Shown: one piece after another, positions 1-9,055 of the stretch | How positions within the stretch are numbered: position 1 is the stretch's first letter | Layout: each line of letters begins with the position of its first letter | Assembly (NCBI GenBank): GCA_028871815.1 | Contig: JAGWMJ010000005.1 | Coordinates: 160,650 to 224,649 of the forward strand | Length of the DNA: 64,000 bases | Direction: 5' to 3' | Origin: Armatimonadota bacterium | GTDB taxonomy: Bacteria > Armatimonadota > Chthonomonadetes > Chthonomonadales > Chthonomonadaceae | Program-made: the position numbers and the translations under genes | Notes under the pieces: generated by a model | What the model was told of the DNA's origin: nothing | What the model saw: only the letters and a program-made list of their open reading frames with translations | Database searches by the model: none

Positions 1-424
1 GTGGTTTGCCGGCGCGCGAATTCTCGCTGATTATTGCCCGCGACACGGCCGGTGTCGGCGTATACGCGGCCGCACCCTCGGCCCGTGAGAGGCAGACGGT
101 AACCCTGTTACCGGCAAGCACTTCCAGCGCCACGTTGTGCGCGTTCCGCGAGAGAGCATGGGTATCCATGCCGAGGAAAAGAGGCCCGTTGATGCCGAGT
201 TGGCTGCGCCGCTCACAGATCGCCTGGCAGATCGCTGCAATATGCGCTTCGTTGAACGACCCGTCGGACGAACGGCCGCGGTGACCCGACGTGCCAAACG
301 AAACGCGCTGCGCCGGGTTGCCGGGATCCGGCGCGATGTCGCAGAAATCGGCAAGTATGGCCGGCACGTCAATGATTTGTGAAGGCCCCATGCTCTGCTC
401 CGCAAGATGTGCGCCGGGCGCCAC
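1..424 (-). CDS. pgm: alpha-phosphoglucomutase, N-terminal part (runs off window start)
   Basis: Interconverts glucose 1-phosphate and glucose 6-phosphate in the cytoplasm, linking glycogen or sugar-nucleotide metabolism to glycolysis. Reading leftward, about 141 codons are visible. After an N-terminal stretch that aligns without gaps to E. coli-type Pgm (AEQSMGPSQIIDV) come the conserved FGTSGHRG loop, SFNEAHI, the GMDTHALS segment and YTPTPAVS. The catalytic serine loop lies outside the window. I place the start at GTG 424 because this reproduces the family N-terminus; ATG 391, preceded by GGAG six bases upstream, is the alternative. The family assignment is secure, the exact start is not. 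Confidence 0.85.
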   Translation of the reverse strand, partial: MAPGAHLAEQSMGPSQIIDVPAILADFCDIAPDPGNPAQRVSFGTSGHRGRSSDGSFNEAHIAAICQAICERRSQLGINGPLFLGMDTHALSRNAHNVALEVLAGNRVTVCLSRAEGAAAYTPTPAVSRAIISENSRAGKP

Positions 425-942
425 GTAAACGGATACCCTGCCACACCGCCCTGGCGCAAGGGGCGGAGATGTTTTGTGGCCAGAAAACCGTTACCCGCAG
501 ATCTGCCGCCCCTGCAGCGCCAGGCGAGTGGCGTGAGACCGATTGGGCTCACTGGGGTTACCTTCATGCGCGAGGCATAAAGAGATCCGTCACGCCGCTT
601 CGATAAACCACAGGCGCTTGACTCCGTACTTCAACCGGGGCAACATCTGGCCCGCTGGATGTTGCAGATGGCCGTGTTCGCCACCACTTACCGCTCCGTC
701 AACCATCACTCAGTCGCCATCCTGAGCGAAGCCGAAGGATCACAGCCTGCGCCGGGCTGTCTGGTGGCGACGCTGGGTCATCGTCTGCGACTGGCGTGGC
801 CGAAGCCGTGCGCGGGTCCAGACTGGACAACTGCGACGGATGGCACGCATGCAGTGCAGCGTATGGGCCCCTCAAAGCTGGTCGTACCGCCGCGTAAGCG
901 AGCAGATGCGGCCAACGGACGCCACAACCCACCCGCCCTTGC
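425..942. other. intergenic region, no convincing gene
   Basis: About 500 bases between the start of pgm and the prfB promoter. Reading frames in both directions are arginine- and serine-rich shadows without ribosome sites or recognisable motifs. It contains one copy of a short dispersed repeat (716-743). I see no tRNA-like cloverleaf or clear riboswitch. Confidence 0.6.
716..743 (+). repeat. short dispersed repeat, copy 1
   Basis: The core CCTGAGCGAAGCCGAAGGAT recurs with a few changes at 63346-63374 (CCGAGCGAAGCCGACGGAT). Similar GAGCGAAGC-type elements are scattered in intergenic DNA of various bacteria; their role is unclear. Both copies here lie in gene-free DNA. Confidence 0.5.
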
Positions 943-971
943 TTGACTCCCCGGCACCGCCAAAGTATAAT
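943..971 (+). promoter_or_regulatory. sigma-70-type promoter of the prfB run
   Basis: TTGACT (943-948) and TATAAT (966-971) are separated by exactly 17 bases, one mismatch from the housekeeping consensus. Transcription would start near 978, giving a leader of about 40 bases before the prfB start. Confidence 0.8.
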
Positions 972-1017
972 CCGACCATCGGGGGCGGGCTATCACCGCC
1001 TTCAGGAGAGACGTCAA

Positions 1018-2131
1018 TTGCTTGAGGAGACAGCGAACGAACTGAAAGAGATGCGGCTCCGGCTGAATGAGCTTGGAGGGCATCTTTGACGTCGCCGGAC
1101 GTTTAGACACTATTGCAACACTAGAAACGGCATCGTCCGACCCGCAGTTGTGGGACGATCCGCCCGCTGCTCAGGCCCTTTTGAAACAACTGAGCCAGCT
1201 GCAGGAGAGCATCGCGCCGGTGCAGGCGCTTGGCAGGCGCGTGGACGACGTGGAAGCCCTTTGTCACCTGCTTCAGGAGGCGGGTGAACCCGATCCTGAG
1301 AGTGAGGCCGAGCTGGCCGCCGCCCTTCGAGAACTGGCACACGACCTGGACCGGCTGGAGATCGAGATGCTGCTCGGCGGGCCGTACGACGCCGGTGACG
1401 CGATCCTCGAAATTCAGGCCGGCGCAGGCGGTACCGATGCGTGCGACTGGGTGGTTATGCTCCAACAGATGTACCTGCGCTGGTGCGAGCGCAAAGGCTT
1501 CGATGCGGAGGTAGCGGACGAGAGCGAGGCTGATGTGGCCGGCTTGCGCAGTACTACGCTGTTTGTGAGGGGGCGCTATGCGTACGGGTATCTGCGCGCC
1601 GAGCACGGAGTACACCGGCTGGTGCGCATATCGCCATTCGATGCCGCCAAGCGTCGGCAGACAAGTTTTGCCCGCGTGGAGGTACTGCCCGATGTGGGAG
1701 AAGAGGCGGCCGTCGCGATAAATCCCGACGATTTGCGTATAGATTACTACCGTTCCAGTGGCGCGGGCGGTCAGCACGTGAACAAAACCGAGTCGGCCGT
1801 GCGCCTTACGCACTTGCCGACGGGCCTGGTTGTAACCTGCCAGAACGAGCGTTCGCAGCACAAGAACAAAGCTGCGGCGATGAAGGTGCTGGCCGCCCGA
1901 CTGTGGGACCGCGGCCAGCAAGAACAGAAGGAGCGCGAACGCGCGATGCGAGGCGAAACGAAAGCGAATGAGTGGGGCAATCAGGATCGCTCGTACGTAC
2001 TGCAGCCCTACACATTGGTAAAAGACCTTCGCACCAATGTTGAGACCGGCGATGTAACCGGCGTGCTGAACGGCAATCTGGATCCATTCATCCAGGCATG
2101 GCTGCAGTGGCAGAAGAGCGGATCGCCGTAA
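1018..2131 (+). CDS. prfB: peptide chain release factor 2, expressed by programmed +1 frameshift
   Basis: RF2 terminates translation at UGA and UAA on the ribosome. The gene starts at TTG 1018, with AGGAG nine bases upstream, and runs 22 sense codons after it to CTT-TGA (1084-1089). Skipping T1087 enters the long frame that continues to TAA at 2129-2131, giving about 370 residues, the normal RF2 length. The long frame shows the RF2 signature SPF (in RLVRISPFD), which reads the stop codon, and GAGGQHVNKTESAVR with the catalytic GGQ. Without the frameshift only a 23-residue peptide would be made. Autoregulation by RF2 level is established for this arrangement. It is the first gene after a strong promoter. 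Confidence 0.95.
1075..1090 (+). promoter_or_regulatory. RF2 programmed frameshift site
   Basis: GGAGGG (internal Shine-Dalgarno-like), three bases (CAT), then CTT TGA C. This matches the E. coli prfB site in every element: the anti-SD element, its three-base spacing, the slippery CUU, the UGA stop and the following C. Confidence 0.93.
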
Positions 2132-2175
2132 CTTTGCGCAGCGCGCATGCGTCCAATAGGTCAGGAGCGCGGCAG

Positions 2176-2928
2176 ATGATGAGATCGGCGAATAGCATTG
2201 CAATTTCAGCGGCCACATTCATGCTTCTGAGCGCAGTCTGCACGCGTGCCTGCGCCCAGAAGGGCCGAACGGCCAAAACAGCCCGAACGGCGATCCGTAC
2301 CGCAAGTTTGCAAGCGCCCGCGGGAAAGCCGTCGCCACCCGTCGTCGCGCCCGGCTGGACGACAACGGTGGAACTAACCACCCGGAACATGGGATCTGGT
2401 GAAACGCCTCTGGGCGATCTTGTGGCCGACTCGCTGCGCAGCGCCGGCAAAGCCGATATCGCTTTTATTGCAGCCTCCTCTTTTGACGAAGCCACGATAC
2501 CAAAGGGAAGCTTCGTACCGGCTGACGTGGTCAAGTCGCTGGAGTTCGGCGACGACACCGTAGCCGTCGTCAAGTTGACGGGCAGCCAGATTGAGAAGGC
2601 GCTGCGCCACTCGCTGACGCTTTTCCCCAAGGAGAACAGCGGCTTCTTGCAGATGTCGGGCCTCACGGTCACCGTATCGGTAGATGCCACCATGCAGTCT
2701 CACGTGGTATCGGTCAAGGTGGGATCCGCGGCGCTCGAAATTGCCCATACCTATCTCGTGGCAATGCCCACACCTCTGGCCAATGGCGCGCTGGCTTATT
2801 TCAAAGTCTGGCCGAAGAGCGCCATTGACCACGAGACGACGTCAACGCTTTCGGGAGCGATAACCACCTGGCTTGCCGGGCATCACCATATTACGCGCTT
2901 CGATCCGCGCCTCGTAACCAAACCTTAG
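2176..2928 (+). CDS. exported stand-alone 5'-nucleotidase C-terminal domain protein
   Basis: About 250 residues, starting at ATG 2176 with AGGAG eight bases upstream; the open frame reaches further 5' but overlaps prfB. Residues 1-28 form a signal peptide ending near CAQ. The rest resembles the substrate-binding C-terminal domain of UshA-type 5'-nucleotidases: TPLGDLVADSLR, then ADIAFIAASSFDE, FGDDTVAVVKLTGSQI and GFLQMSGLTVTV. The metallophosphatase domain that normally precedes it is absent, so catalysis alone is unlikely; nucleotide or sugar binding, or pairing with a separate phosphatase, is possible. It lies 44 bases after prfB and ends at TAG. Confidence 0.75.
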   Translation: MMRSANSIAISAATFMLLSAVCTRACAQKGRTAKTARTAIRTASLQAPAGKPSPPVVAPGWTTTVELTTRNMGSGETPLGDLVADSLRSAGKADIAFIAASSFDEATIPKGSFVPADVVKSLEFGDDTVAVVKLTGSQIEKALRHSLTLFPKENSGFLQMSGLTVTVSVDATMQSHVVSVKVGSAALEIAHTYLVAMPTPLANGALAYFKVWPKSAIDHETTSTLSGAITTWLAGHHHITRFDPRLVTKP

Positions 2929-2982
2929 AGAAGAACCTGCCTTGAATGCCGGACATTCCGGCTTCCGTTGAAAGGATGAGCC

Positions 2983-4044
2983 GTGACAGGATCCCCCTCC
3001 CGGAAGCGTGCGATGAGCGTGCTGTTGCTCGCTGTTGTGGCCACTCTGGTGGGCTGCGGGCACGGCACCGCCGACGGCGCTCAAGTAGCCGGACCGACTC
3101 CCGCGCCCGCTCCAACCCATCCGACATTCGACTCGGCACGGGCCTGGACCTATCTCACCGCACAGACGGCGTTTGGCCCGAGGCCTCTCGGCAGCCCGGC
3201 GCACGCCAAGTGCCTTGCATGGCTGCAGAGTGAGATGTCCAAGTATGCCGATGTGACGATCGCGCAAAAGTTCACGTACCATCAGATGCCATGCACCAAC
3301 GTGGTCGGCGTCTTCTATCCGGCCGGCAGCACCAAGCCTTCGCAACACCCGGTACTGATCCTGGCGCACTGGGACACGCGCCCCATCGCTGACGGGCCTT
3401 ATTCCACCGTGGCGAAACTCTCGCCTCCGTACTCGTTCAGCTCGAACGGATGGAACCGGGTCAATCCAATTCTGGGTGCGGACGACGGCGCATCCGCCGT
3501 CGGTGTGGTTCTGGAGCTGGCGAAACTCTTCAAACAGCAGAGGCCGCCGGTCGGCGTGGTGCTACTGCTGGATGACGGTGAGGACTATGGCGATTTCAAC
3601 GCCAACAACGGCGACGGTGATGGCGTGGAACTCGGCTCGCGCTACTTCGCCAAGAACTTCTCGAAGGATCCCCGGTTCGGCAAGCCGGAATGGGGCATTC
3701 TGCTGGATATGATCGGTATGCGGAACCTCTTCATACCGCGTGAGTCGGCATCGCAGCAGTTCGCAGGCTCACTCAATGATCGCGTATTCGGCGTGGCCCA
3801 ATCTCTTGGATACGGAAAGGTGTTCCGCTCCGACGAGATGCAAGACGTTGGCGACGACCACCTGGCCCTGAACAAGGCCGGCATACCTACGATCGACCTC
3901 ATAGACCCACTCCCGTACCCACCCTATCAAAACACTGGATACATCTACTGGCATACGCTTGAAGATACCGTGGATAAATGCGACGCTCAAAGCCTGAAGG
4001 CCGTTGGCGATGTGGTGACCAGTGTGGTATACAGCGGAGACTGA
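2983..4044 (+). CDS. M28-family peptidase / glutaminyl cyclase-like lipoprotein
   Basis: Starts at GTG 2983 with AAAGGA six bases upstream; 353 residues. The N-terminus is a lipoprotein signal with lipobox LVGC (Cys25), followed by a Pro/Ala linker. The zinc-peptidase domain shows AHWDTRP (128-134), GADDGAS (165-171), DGEDYG (198-203), LDMIG, DDH and YWHT near the C-terminus: the metal ligands and fold of M28 aminopeptidases. The order and spacing resemble the glutaminyl-peptide cyclotransferase-like branch, so it may be either an aminopeptidase or a cyclase acting in the cell envelope. It probably shares the prfB transcript. Confidence 0.85.
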   Translation: MTGSPSRKRAMSVLLLAVVATLVGCGHGTADGAQVAGPTPAPAPTHPTFDSARAWTYLTAQTAFGPRPLGSPAHAKCLAWLQSEMSKYADVTIAQKFTYHQMPCTNVVGVFYPAGSTKPSQHPVLILAHWDTRPIADGPYSTVAKLSPPYSFSSNGWNRVNPILGADDGASAVGVVLELAKLFKQQRPPVGVVLLLDDGEDYGDFNANNGDGDGVELGSRYFAKNFSKDPRFGKPEWGILLDMIGMRNLFIPRESASQQFAGSLNDRVFGVAQSLGYGKVFRSDEMQDVGDDHLALNKAGIPTIDLIDPLPYPPYQNTGYIYWHTLEDTVDKCDAQSLKAVGDVVTSVVYSGD

Positions 4045-4206
4045 GCCCGCACCCAAACGAAACGCGTTTCGTTCGCCAGTCGTACCGTTTATTGAGCGCG
4101 CGCGAAGCACAATGTGTCTATTGCGCCACACAGCGGCCATGGCGGGGCCGGCTCAAAGAGATTGCTCAACCTACGACCGGTAATCGGGTAAGAAGGCCTG
4201 AAAAAG

Positions 4207-4518
4207 ATGGCGGGTAACGGCGTTCAGCCTGCGGCGCGGCGCGTCATAACGCTCCGCGAAGACGACCTGAAGATTTGCGAGCTGTGTGGCCAGTTGAACC
4301 TGGCTACCAACAGGGAATGCTTTGTTTGCCGCTGGAGAGGCCACTTTGAAACGGACGCAGGGTTGGTGCACGCCGCCGTCTCGCTGACCGTGAAGCAGTA
4401 TGGCCGCCTGGAACTACAGCACCTTACCGACCCGGTTACGTACTCCGTTTCGCACGTAACGCTGGGCGACCGCCTGGTGCTGCTGCTGCGCCGAACGTGG
4501 CGAGCGCTGATCGGCTGA
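4207..4518 (+). CDS. small zinc-ribbon protein of unknown function
   Basis: 103 residues, ATG 4207 with an AAGG ribosome site ten bases upstream. Residues 24-42 carry two CxxC knuckles (CELC and CFVC, 13 residues apart), a likely zinc-binding ribbon. The C-terminal half is predicted soluble, with alternating hydrophobic residues and a basic end. No signal peptide. Lies between a secreted peptidase and a membrane protease in the same direction. I do not recognise the family; the paired Cys knuckles and codon pattern make it a likely real gene. Confidence 0.6.
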   Translation: MAGNGVQPAARRVITLREDDLKICELCGQLNLATNRECFVCRWRGHFETDAGLVHAAVSLTVKQYGRLELQHLTDPVTYSVSHVTLGDRLVLLLRRTWRALIG

Positions 4519-4620
4519 GCTCCAGCGGGCACCCGGGAGAGACCCATCGAACCAGCCAACCATCCGCGCAGCCGGGCCACACAGTCATCACCCACGCGTC
4601 ATGATGGCGGCTCGGTTGCC

Positions 4621-5691
4621 GTGGCCCGTGTGGCTGGTATACCGATCCGGCTGCATTTCACGTTCCTTCTACTGCTAGCCTGGCTCTTTGTAGCCAGCGC
4701 CACTAGCAAGCAGCCACATCCCTTTGACGGGCTGCTGTTTGTAGTTGGCGTATTTGTCTGCGTGCTGCTCCATGAGCTCGGCCACGCGCTGACTGCAATG
4801 CAATTCTTCGGCATCCGAACTGTGGATATCGTGCTCTACCCGATTGGCGGACTCGCGCGCATCGAGCGGCTGCCGGAGCCTCGGCAGGAGTTCTGGATTG
4901 CGCTCGCTGGGCCGGCCGTCAACGCGGTACTGGCACTGGTCTGCGTCGTGGCGCTCAAGGTGACCGGCGGCGGGATACCGCGAATAGGCGTTGTCAGCAC
5001 ACCACGAACGCTTCTCGCGGGCCTGTTGTTTGCCAATGTGGTGCTGGCCGGCTTTAACCTGCTGCCGGCTTTCCCCATGGATGGCGGCCGAATCCTCCGC
5101 GCCCTGCTGGCGGTGCGCATTGGCGAAGTGCGCGCCACGGTTCTATCGGCACGCGTGGGCCAGGCGCTGGCGTGGGTCATGGGCTTCGCGGGCCTGTGGA
5201 CCGGCGACTTTCTCCTGATTATCGTTGCGGTGTTCGTCTACCTCGCGGCAGGCCAGGAGTCGGCGGCGATTCAGACTCGCAGTCTTGTTCACGGAAGACG
5301 CGTACGCGACGCCATGCTAACGGACTATCGCACGCTGCCACACGGCGCACGGCTCAGCGAAGCGGCCACAGCGCTGCTTGCCGGCAGTCAACAGGATTTC
5401 CCCGTGTTGAATGGCCAGGAAGTGGTCGGTGTTCTGCCGCGCGGCGCGCTGCTGCGTGGCATGGCCGCGGCCGGCGCTGATGCCTGGGTTGCCGGCGCGA
5501 TGGACCGTGACTTTGCCCGGTGCGGGCCGGATGACTCACTGGAGTCGGTCTTCACGCAAACTGCAGCCCATTGGCCAATACTTGTGATGGCGGAGGAGGG
5601 CGGAAGCGAGCAGCTGGTCGGTATGATCACGCAGGAGAATCTTCTCGAGTTCCTTGCGCTTACGCGCCTCAACGAGCACGCTCGAGCCTGA
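4621..5691 (+). CDS. M50 site-2-type membrane metalloprotease with C-terminal CBS-like domains
   Basis: 356 residues starting at GTG 4621, the first start after the in-frame stop. Transmembrane helices hold HELGH (51-55) and NLLPAFPMDGG (146-156), the zinc-binding and third-ligand motifs of site-2 protease-like M50B enzymes. Further helices follow to about residue 215. Residues 225-350 look like a CBS pair (RDAMLTDYRTLPHGARLSEA ... LVGMITQENLLEFL), as in SpoIVFB/Rip3-like proteases, where CBS domains bind adenine nucleotides. It would cleave membrane-embedded or membrane-anchored regulators; the target is unknown. Family assignment is firm, substrate is not. Confidence 0.9.
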   Translation: MARVAGIPIRLHFTFLLLLAWLFVASATSKQPHPFDGLLFVVGVFVCVLLHELGHALTAMQFFGIRTVDIVLYPIGGLARIERLPEPRQEFWIALAGPAVNAVLALVCVVALKVTGGGIPRIGVVSTPRTLLAGLLFANVVLAGFNLLPAFPMDGGRILRALLAVRIGEVRATVLSARVGQALAWVMGFAGLWTGDFLLIIVAVFVYLAAGQESAAIQTRSLVHGRRVRDAMLTDYRTLPHGARLSEAATALLAGSQQDFPVLNGQEVVGVLPRGALLRGMAAAGADAWVAGAMDRDFARCGPDDSLESVFTQTAAHWPILVMAEEGGSEQLVGMITQENLLEFLALTRLNEHARA

Positions 5692-5698
5692 GCTTACC

Positions 5699-5713
5699 CC
5701 GCCGAGACGGCGG
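5699..5713. terminator. GC hairpin between convergent genes
   Basis: CCGCCG-AGA-CGGCGG is a perfect six-base-pair hairpin in the 67-base gap between two convergent genes. There is no U-tract on either side, so intrinsic termination is only a possibility. Confidence 0.3.
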
Positions 5714-5758
5714 ACCAGCCGGATGCCGGCGGGCAACGTCGCGGCGCGGGCCGAACGC

Positions 5759-7852
5759 CTATCGATTCTCGCGAAGAAGCGAGGTCTCCCCGGTCGGTAA
5801 TGCAATACGGAAACTGGCCGTTCCGGCTCGGCCGGTTTCGCGGTCCGCCGCGATACGCTCAGCCCAGGCTTCCGGGATGCTGAAGCGCCAATCCGTGGCG
5901 CGGGATGCGCTTGCGGTAAGTTCCGCCACGGCCCCGTGCTCGATGCGCCCCGAAACAAGCACGCCGTGCGCGGCTCGCAGGTGTTTGAACGTGAGCGACG
6001 GTACGCCTGGCGGCACCGCCGGCAGCAGGCGTGTGCCGACCTCATCCACCTGAACAAACAGGGCGTTAAGTGCATAAAGCCACAATCCGGCGCCCGTTGT
6101 GAACCACGGGACGCGGACGTGTCCATTTCGATCAACATGTTCGTTCGGACTGCAGAATGCTCCGGCAGACGCGGCGCCGCCGCGCAGAGCTTCCCAGGCG
6201 AGCGCGCCACTGCCCTGCCACGCGTGTACCGCAGCCAGGTGGGCGCCGGCCCATGTCCACATCGACTGTTCGTACGGCTCGGCGAGGCCGGGCTTGAACG
6301 CCTTTTGGGACCGCAGGGACTCGTGGGCAGTCTGCGCGGTTTGCAGCGCTCGTGCGCTTGAGAACTCGATTCGGAAGGGGAAGACCGGCGCCAATACCGA
6401 CATATGGAACGGTGCGCCTGCCGGTGGCTCCCACGTGCTGCCGCCGTTTTGCAGATTCTGCCGCAACTCGCGTGCCAGGTTCGCCCACTGTTCCGCACGG
6501 GCCGCGTCACGCGAAAGCAGGTGCGCTGCGTTGGCGGCGGCTTCCATCGAGGCAGCGGCGGCGCACGTGGTAAACGGCCCGTTCTCCACCTCACCCGCCG
6601 CTTCGTCGAAATCGACGCCGCGGACGGTGCGAAGCTGCTTGCCGGGGCCGCGCACCAGCGCATTCATCTGGTAGTACCGTGCTATTTCCCGCAGCAGCGG
6701 GTAGAGGTCGTCCAACTGCACCAGGTCGCGCTCGTAGAGCCAAAGGTTCCACGCCGCCAGCGCAAACTGGCCATTGTGAAACTTCTCTGTGAGCCATGGG
6801 CCCAGCGGATCGCGCTCGTTTCCGGCCTCATCACTGCTCCACGGAAAGTGGGCGCCACGGCCAAACGCACGATCGATTGCCATCGGAAGTGTGGTCAACC
6901 GGAACCACGGTATGCGGGCGGCAAGCTCCGGGTGATTGGCAGAGAGCAAGCCCAGGAAAGGATAGAGCTCATCGTGAAATGCCCCGCCATCCCAGTACGG
7001 CTTGCCCACGGCCGGAGGTATTGACCATTTGGTGATGGTGCTTCGCAGCGTGTGGAGCGTCATCTGGCGGAATGCGTCCACGGTGGCATCCCCGGTCATC
7101 ACATCGGACGCGCTTTGGAATTCAACTCGCTGGCGCTCGGCCTCCTTGCGCTCGTCGTCCATGGTGTCGGCTCGAGCCGGCTCCAGATACGTGCGCCGAT
7201 CTGAGAAGCGCATGCTGGTTACCAGCGTCACCGAACTGCGTGCGCCAAGGTTGATCGCGGTTTCTATGGCGGCGCCGCGCTTACCGACCTCGCTGCGAGA
7301 AACAGCAGTTGGTTCCGAACAGTCGCCTTCAAGCGTCAGCTCGCCAAGCTCACCGGCAAACTCATAGTGCAGCCGAACTCTCCGGCCGTCGATCTCGTGC
7401 GTAAACCACATATCCGGCTCGTCCGCCGTGTAGTTAACGCGGAAGACGACGCTCCGAGCCGCATCTCCATCGTTTCGCAGCACCGTCTCTACCCGGAACA
7501 CATTGCGTTGAAGCAGGACTGAGGTTTCGGCGGTTTCGAGAATGGAGTTGTGCTTCAGCTCGGATGTGACGACGCCATTGACCGGGTTGATTGCCTGTCG
7601 CCAGATTGTATCGAATATCTGCTCGCCATCCACCTCCAGCGTCCGGACCAGCGTGCCGAATGAGGTCAATGGATGCTGCGCGCCCGACCTGCGCCTGCCC
7701 GCCCACGTGAACCGCTGCGTCTCTCCCGCGGCATCCTCGGAAGCGACATGAAAGCCGGTCCGCCCAACGGTGCATCCGACTTCGCCGTTCGCGGCAATCG
7801 CCGACACGATGCGATCGTTTTGCCAGGATTCGAGTGTAAATAGCTGGTTCAT
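5759..7852 (-). CDS. GH65-like (alpha/alpha-toroid) glycoside hydrolase or phosphorylase
   Basis: About 697 residues from ATG 7852; the open frame extends to 8068 but that would overlap the divergent gene at 7991. An N-terminal beta-sandwich region of about 300 residues precedes a helical toroid domain. The segment YWDGGAFHDELYPFL, then RLTTLPMAIDRA and GAHFPWSSDEAG, parallels the WD-E/PF, YR-L-A and GA-PW blocks of GH65 phosphorylases and trehalases. VDFDEAAGEVENGPFTT sits where GH65 has GPDEYHE-VDNNAYTN with the catalytic acid. No signal peptide, so probably cytoplasmic. The substrate cannot be told from sequence; a disaccharide or oligosaccharide with an alpha-glucosidic bond is the family expectation. 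Confidence 0.7.
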   Translation of the reverse strand: MNQLFTLESWQNDRIVSAIAANGEVGCTVGRTGFHVASEDAAGETQRFTWAGRRRSGAQHPLTSFGTLVRTLEVDGEQIFDTIWRQAINPVNGVVTSELKHNSILETAETSVLLQRNVFRVETVLRNDGDAARSVVFRVNYTADEPDMWFTHEIDGRRVRLHYEFAGELGELTLEGDCSEPTAVSRSEVGKRGAAIETAINLGARSSVTLVTSMRFSDRRTYLEPARADTMDDERKEAERQRVEFQSASDVMTGDATVDAFRQMTLHTLRSTITKWSIPPAVGKPYWDGGAFHDELYPFLGLLSANHPELAARIPWFRLTTLPMAIDRAFGRGAHFPWSSDEAGNERDPLGPWLTEKFHNGQFALAAWNLWLYERDLVQLDDLYPLLREIARYYQMNALVRGPGKQLRTVRGVDFDEAAGEVENGPFTTCAAAASMEAAANAAHLLSRDAARAEQWANLARELRQNLQNGGSTWEPPAGAPFHMSVLAPVFPFRIEFSSARALQTAQTAHESLRSQKAFKPGLAEPYEQSMWTWAGAHLAAVHAWQGSGALAWEALRGGAASAGAFCSPNEHVDRNGHVRVPWFTTGAGLWLYALNALFVQVDEVGTRLLPAVPPGVPSLTFKHLRAAHGVLVSGRIEHGAVAELTASASRATDWRFSIPEAWAERIAADRETGRAGTASFRIALPTGETSLLRENR

Positions 7853-7933
7853 ATTGCTAAGACGAGGGCTACCACGAGCCGCCACATGGCGCGCCGCCGG
7901 GCGAGCGAGCAGATTATTCGTGCCGGTCCAGCG

Positions 7934-7939
7934 TATAAT
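7934..7939 (+). promoter_or_regulatory. possible -10 element for the reductase gene
   Basis: A perfect TATAAT 52 bases before ATG 7991. The base stretch 17 upstream (AGATTA) is a poor -35, so this is a weak call. Confidence 0.35.
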
Positions 7940-7990
7940 CTGCGAGGGCGTCACGTTGCAACAAGCCGTTGGCGCGCTGCCCGCCTCATT

Positions 7991-9055
7991 ATGACGCAGA
8001 ACGAATTCGCCCACGCCGGTACTCTCTTCGACTTGATTGTGATCGGCGCCGGTCCAGCCGGGATTCACGCTGCGGCAGAAGCCCGCAAGCTGGGATTGAA
8101 CTGCCTTGTGCTGGATCGCCGCGGTCTAGCCCACAGCTTTGTGGAGTATCCTCAAACTCTCCGCTTCTTCTCGCCGCCCGATGAGATGGAGGTGGGCGGC
8201 GTGCCGTTTCCGATGCGCGGCGGCGACAAGCCCTGCCGCGAGGACATACTGCCTTACTTTCGGGCTGCAGCGCACGCGCTAGACCTGCAGTTGGCATTGT
8301 GGCGCCGAATCACGGCGGCAGCCTAGGATGGCCAGGCGTGGAGACTGCAAACGGTGCGGGAGCCCGATGGTGGCCAGCCGCTGGAATTGGTGGCGCGGGC
8401 GCTTGTACTGGCATGCGGCGTTTGGGATATCCCGGTCCGGCTGCCATGCCCGGGCGCCGAATTGCCGCACGTCATCTCGCGCTTCACCGAGCCTACCGAG
8501 TACTTCGATGAGCCTGTGCTTGTTGTGGGCGGCGGAAACTCAGCCGTTTATGCGGCGCTGACTCTGGCGGAGGCGCACGCCAAGGTTACCTTCGCCATGC
8601 GGCGTGAACCGGTGGCGGGCCAGAGCCACCTGAGGCCCTTTGTGGTGCGTGACCTCGAGATGGCGGTCGCGGATGGCCGGCTGAAGCTGCTAACCGGCGT
8701 CATCGTCACGCGGATTGAGCCGGCGCGGGCGTGGATGCAGCCCGTGGAGTACGACGCGGAGCATCCTTCTGGAGGGCGGCCAAACGGAACGCCATTTGAA
8801 TTGCCTGCACGATTTGTCTTTGCCCTGCTGGGCCAGCGACCTGATGGCGAGATTATGGGGCTGCTTGGCCTGGAGCAGACAGCCGATGGGAGGCCTGTGC
8901 AGAACAGCGAGACGTACGAGACGCTCAGCCCGAATGTCTGGACAGCCGGTTCACTGGCCGGGCCGAAGATCGACATCATCATTACCGCTCGCACGCAGAC
9001 GGCCGGTGTGGTACAGCGAGTAGCTGACCGGCTGGGCGGAAAGGAGTCACGATGA
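7991..9055 (+). pseudogene. YpdA-like FAD/NAD(P) thiol-disulfide reductase interrupted by in-frame TAG
   Basis: The frame from ATG 7991 encodes FDLIVIGAGPAGIHAAAEA, a dinucleotide-binding GxGxxG motif, then LRFFSPPDEMEVGG typical of the YpdA/bacillithiol-disulfide reductase branch. It meets TAG at 8324-8326 and continues in the same frame to 9055 with LVLACGVWDIPVRLP, the second GxGxxA-type motif (VLVVGGGNSAVYAALTLAEA) and a C-terminal NVWTAGSLAGP FAD motif. Read through the amber, the two parts make a protein of normal length (about 354 residues) with no missing segment. A point nonsense mutation, a base error or readthrough are all possible. The stop overlaps the next gene's start (ATGA). 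Confidence 0.7.

Noticed and set aside
31..567. Leftward open frame of 178 codons at the window start
   Set aside because: The true gene here (pgm) is in another leftward frame and matches E. coli Pgm; this one is Arg/Ser-rich noise.
1121..2218. Long leftward open frame of 365 codons opposite prfB
   Set aside because: It lies antisense to the conserved RF2 gene, has no ribosome site or domain, and its openness follows from GC-rich codon bias.
8324..8326. Selenocysteine or pyrrolysine at the reductase stop
   Set aside because: The codon is TAG, not TGA, and the position is not a Cys in relatives; pyrrolysine is known only in few methylamine-type enzymes.
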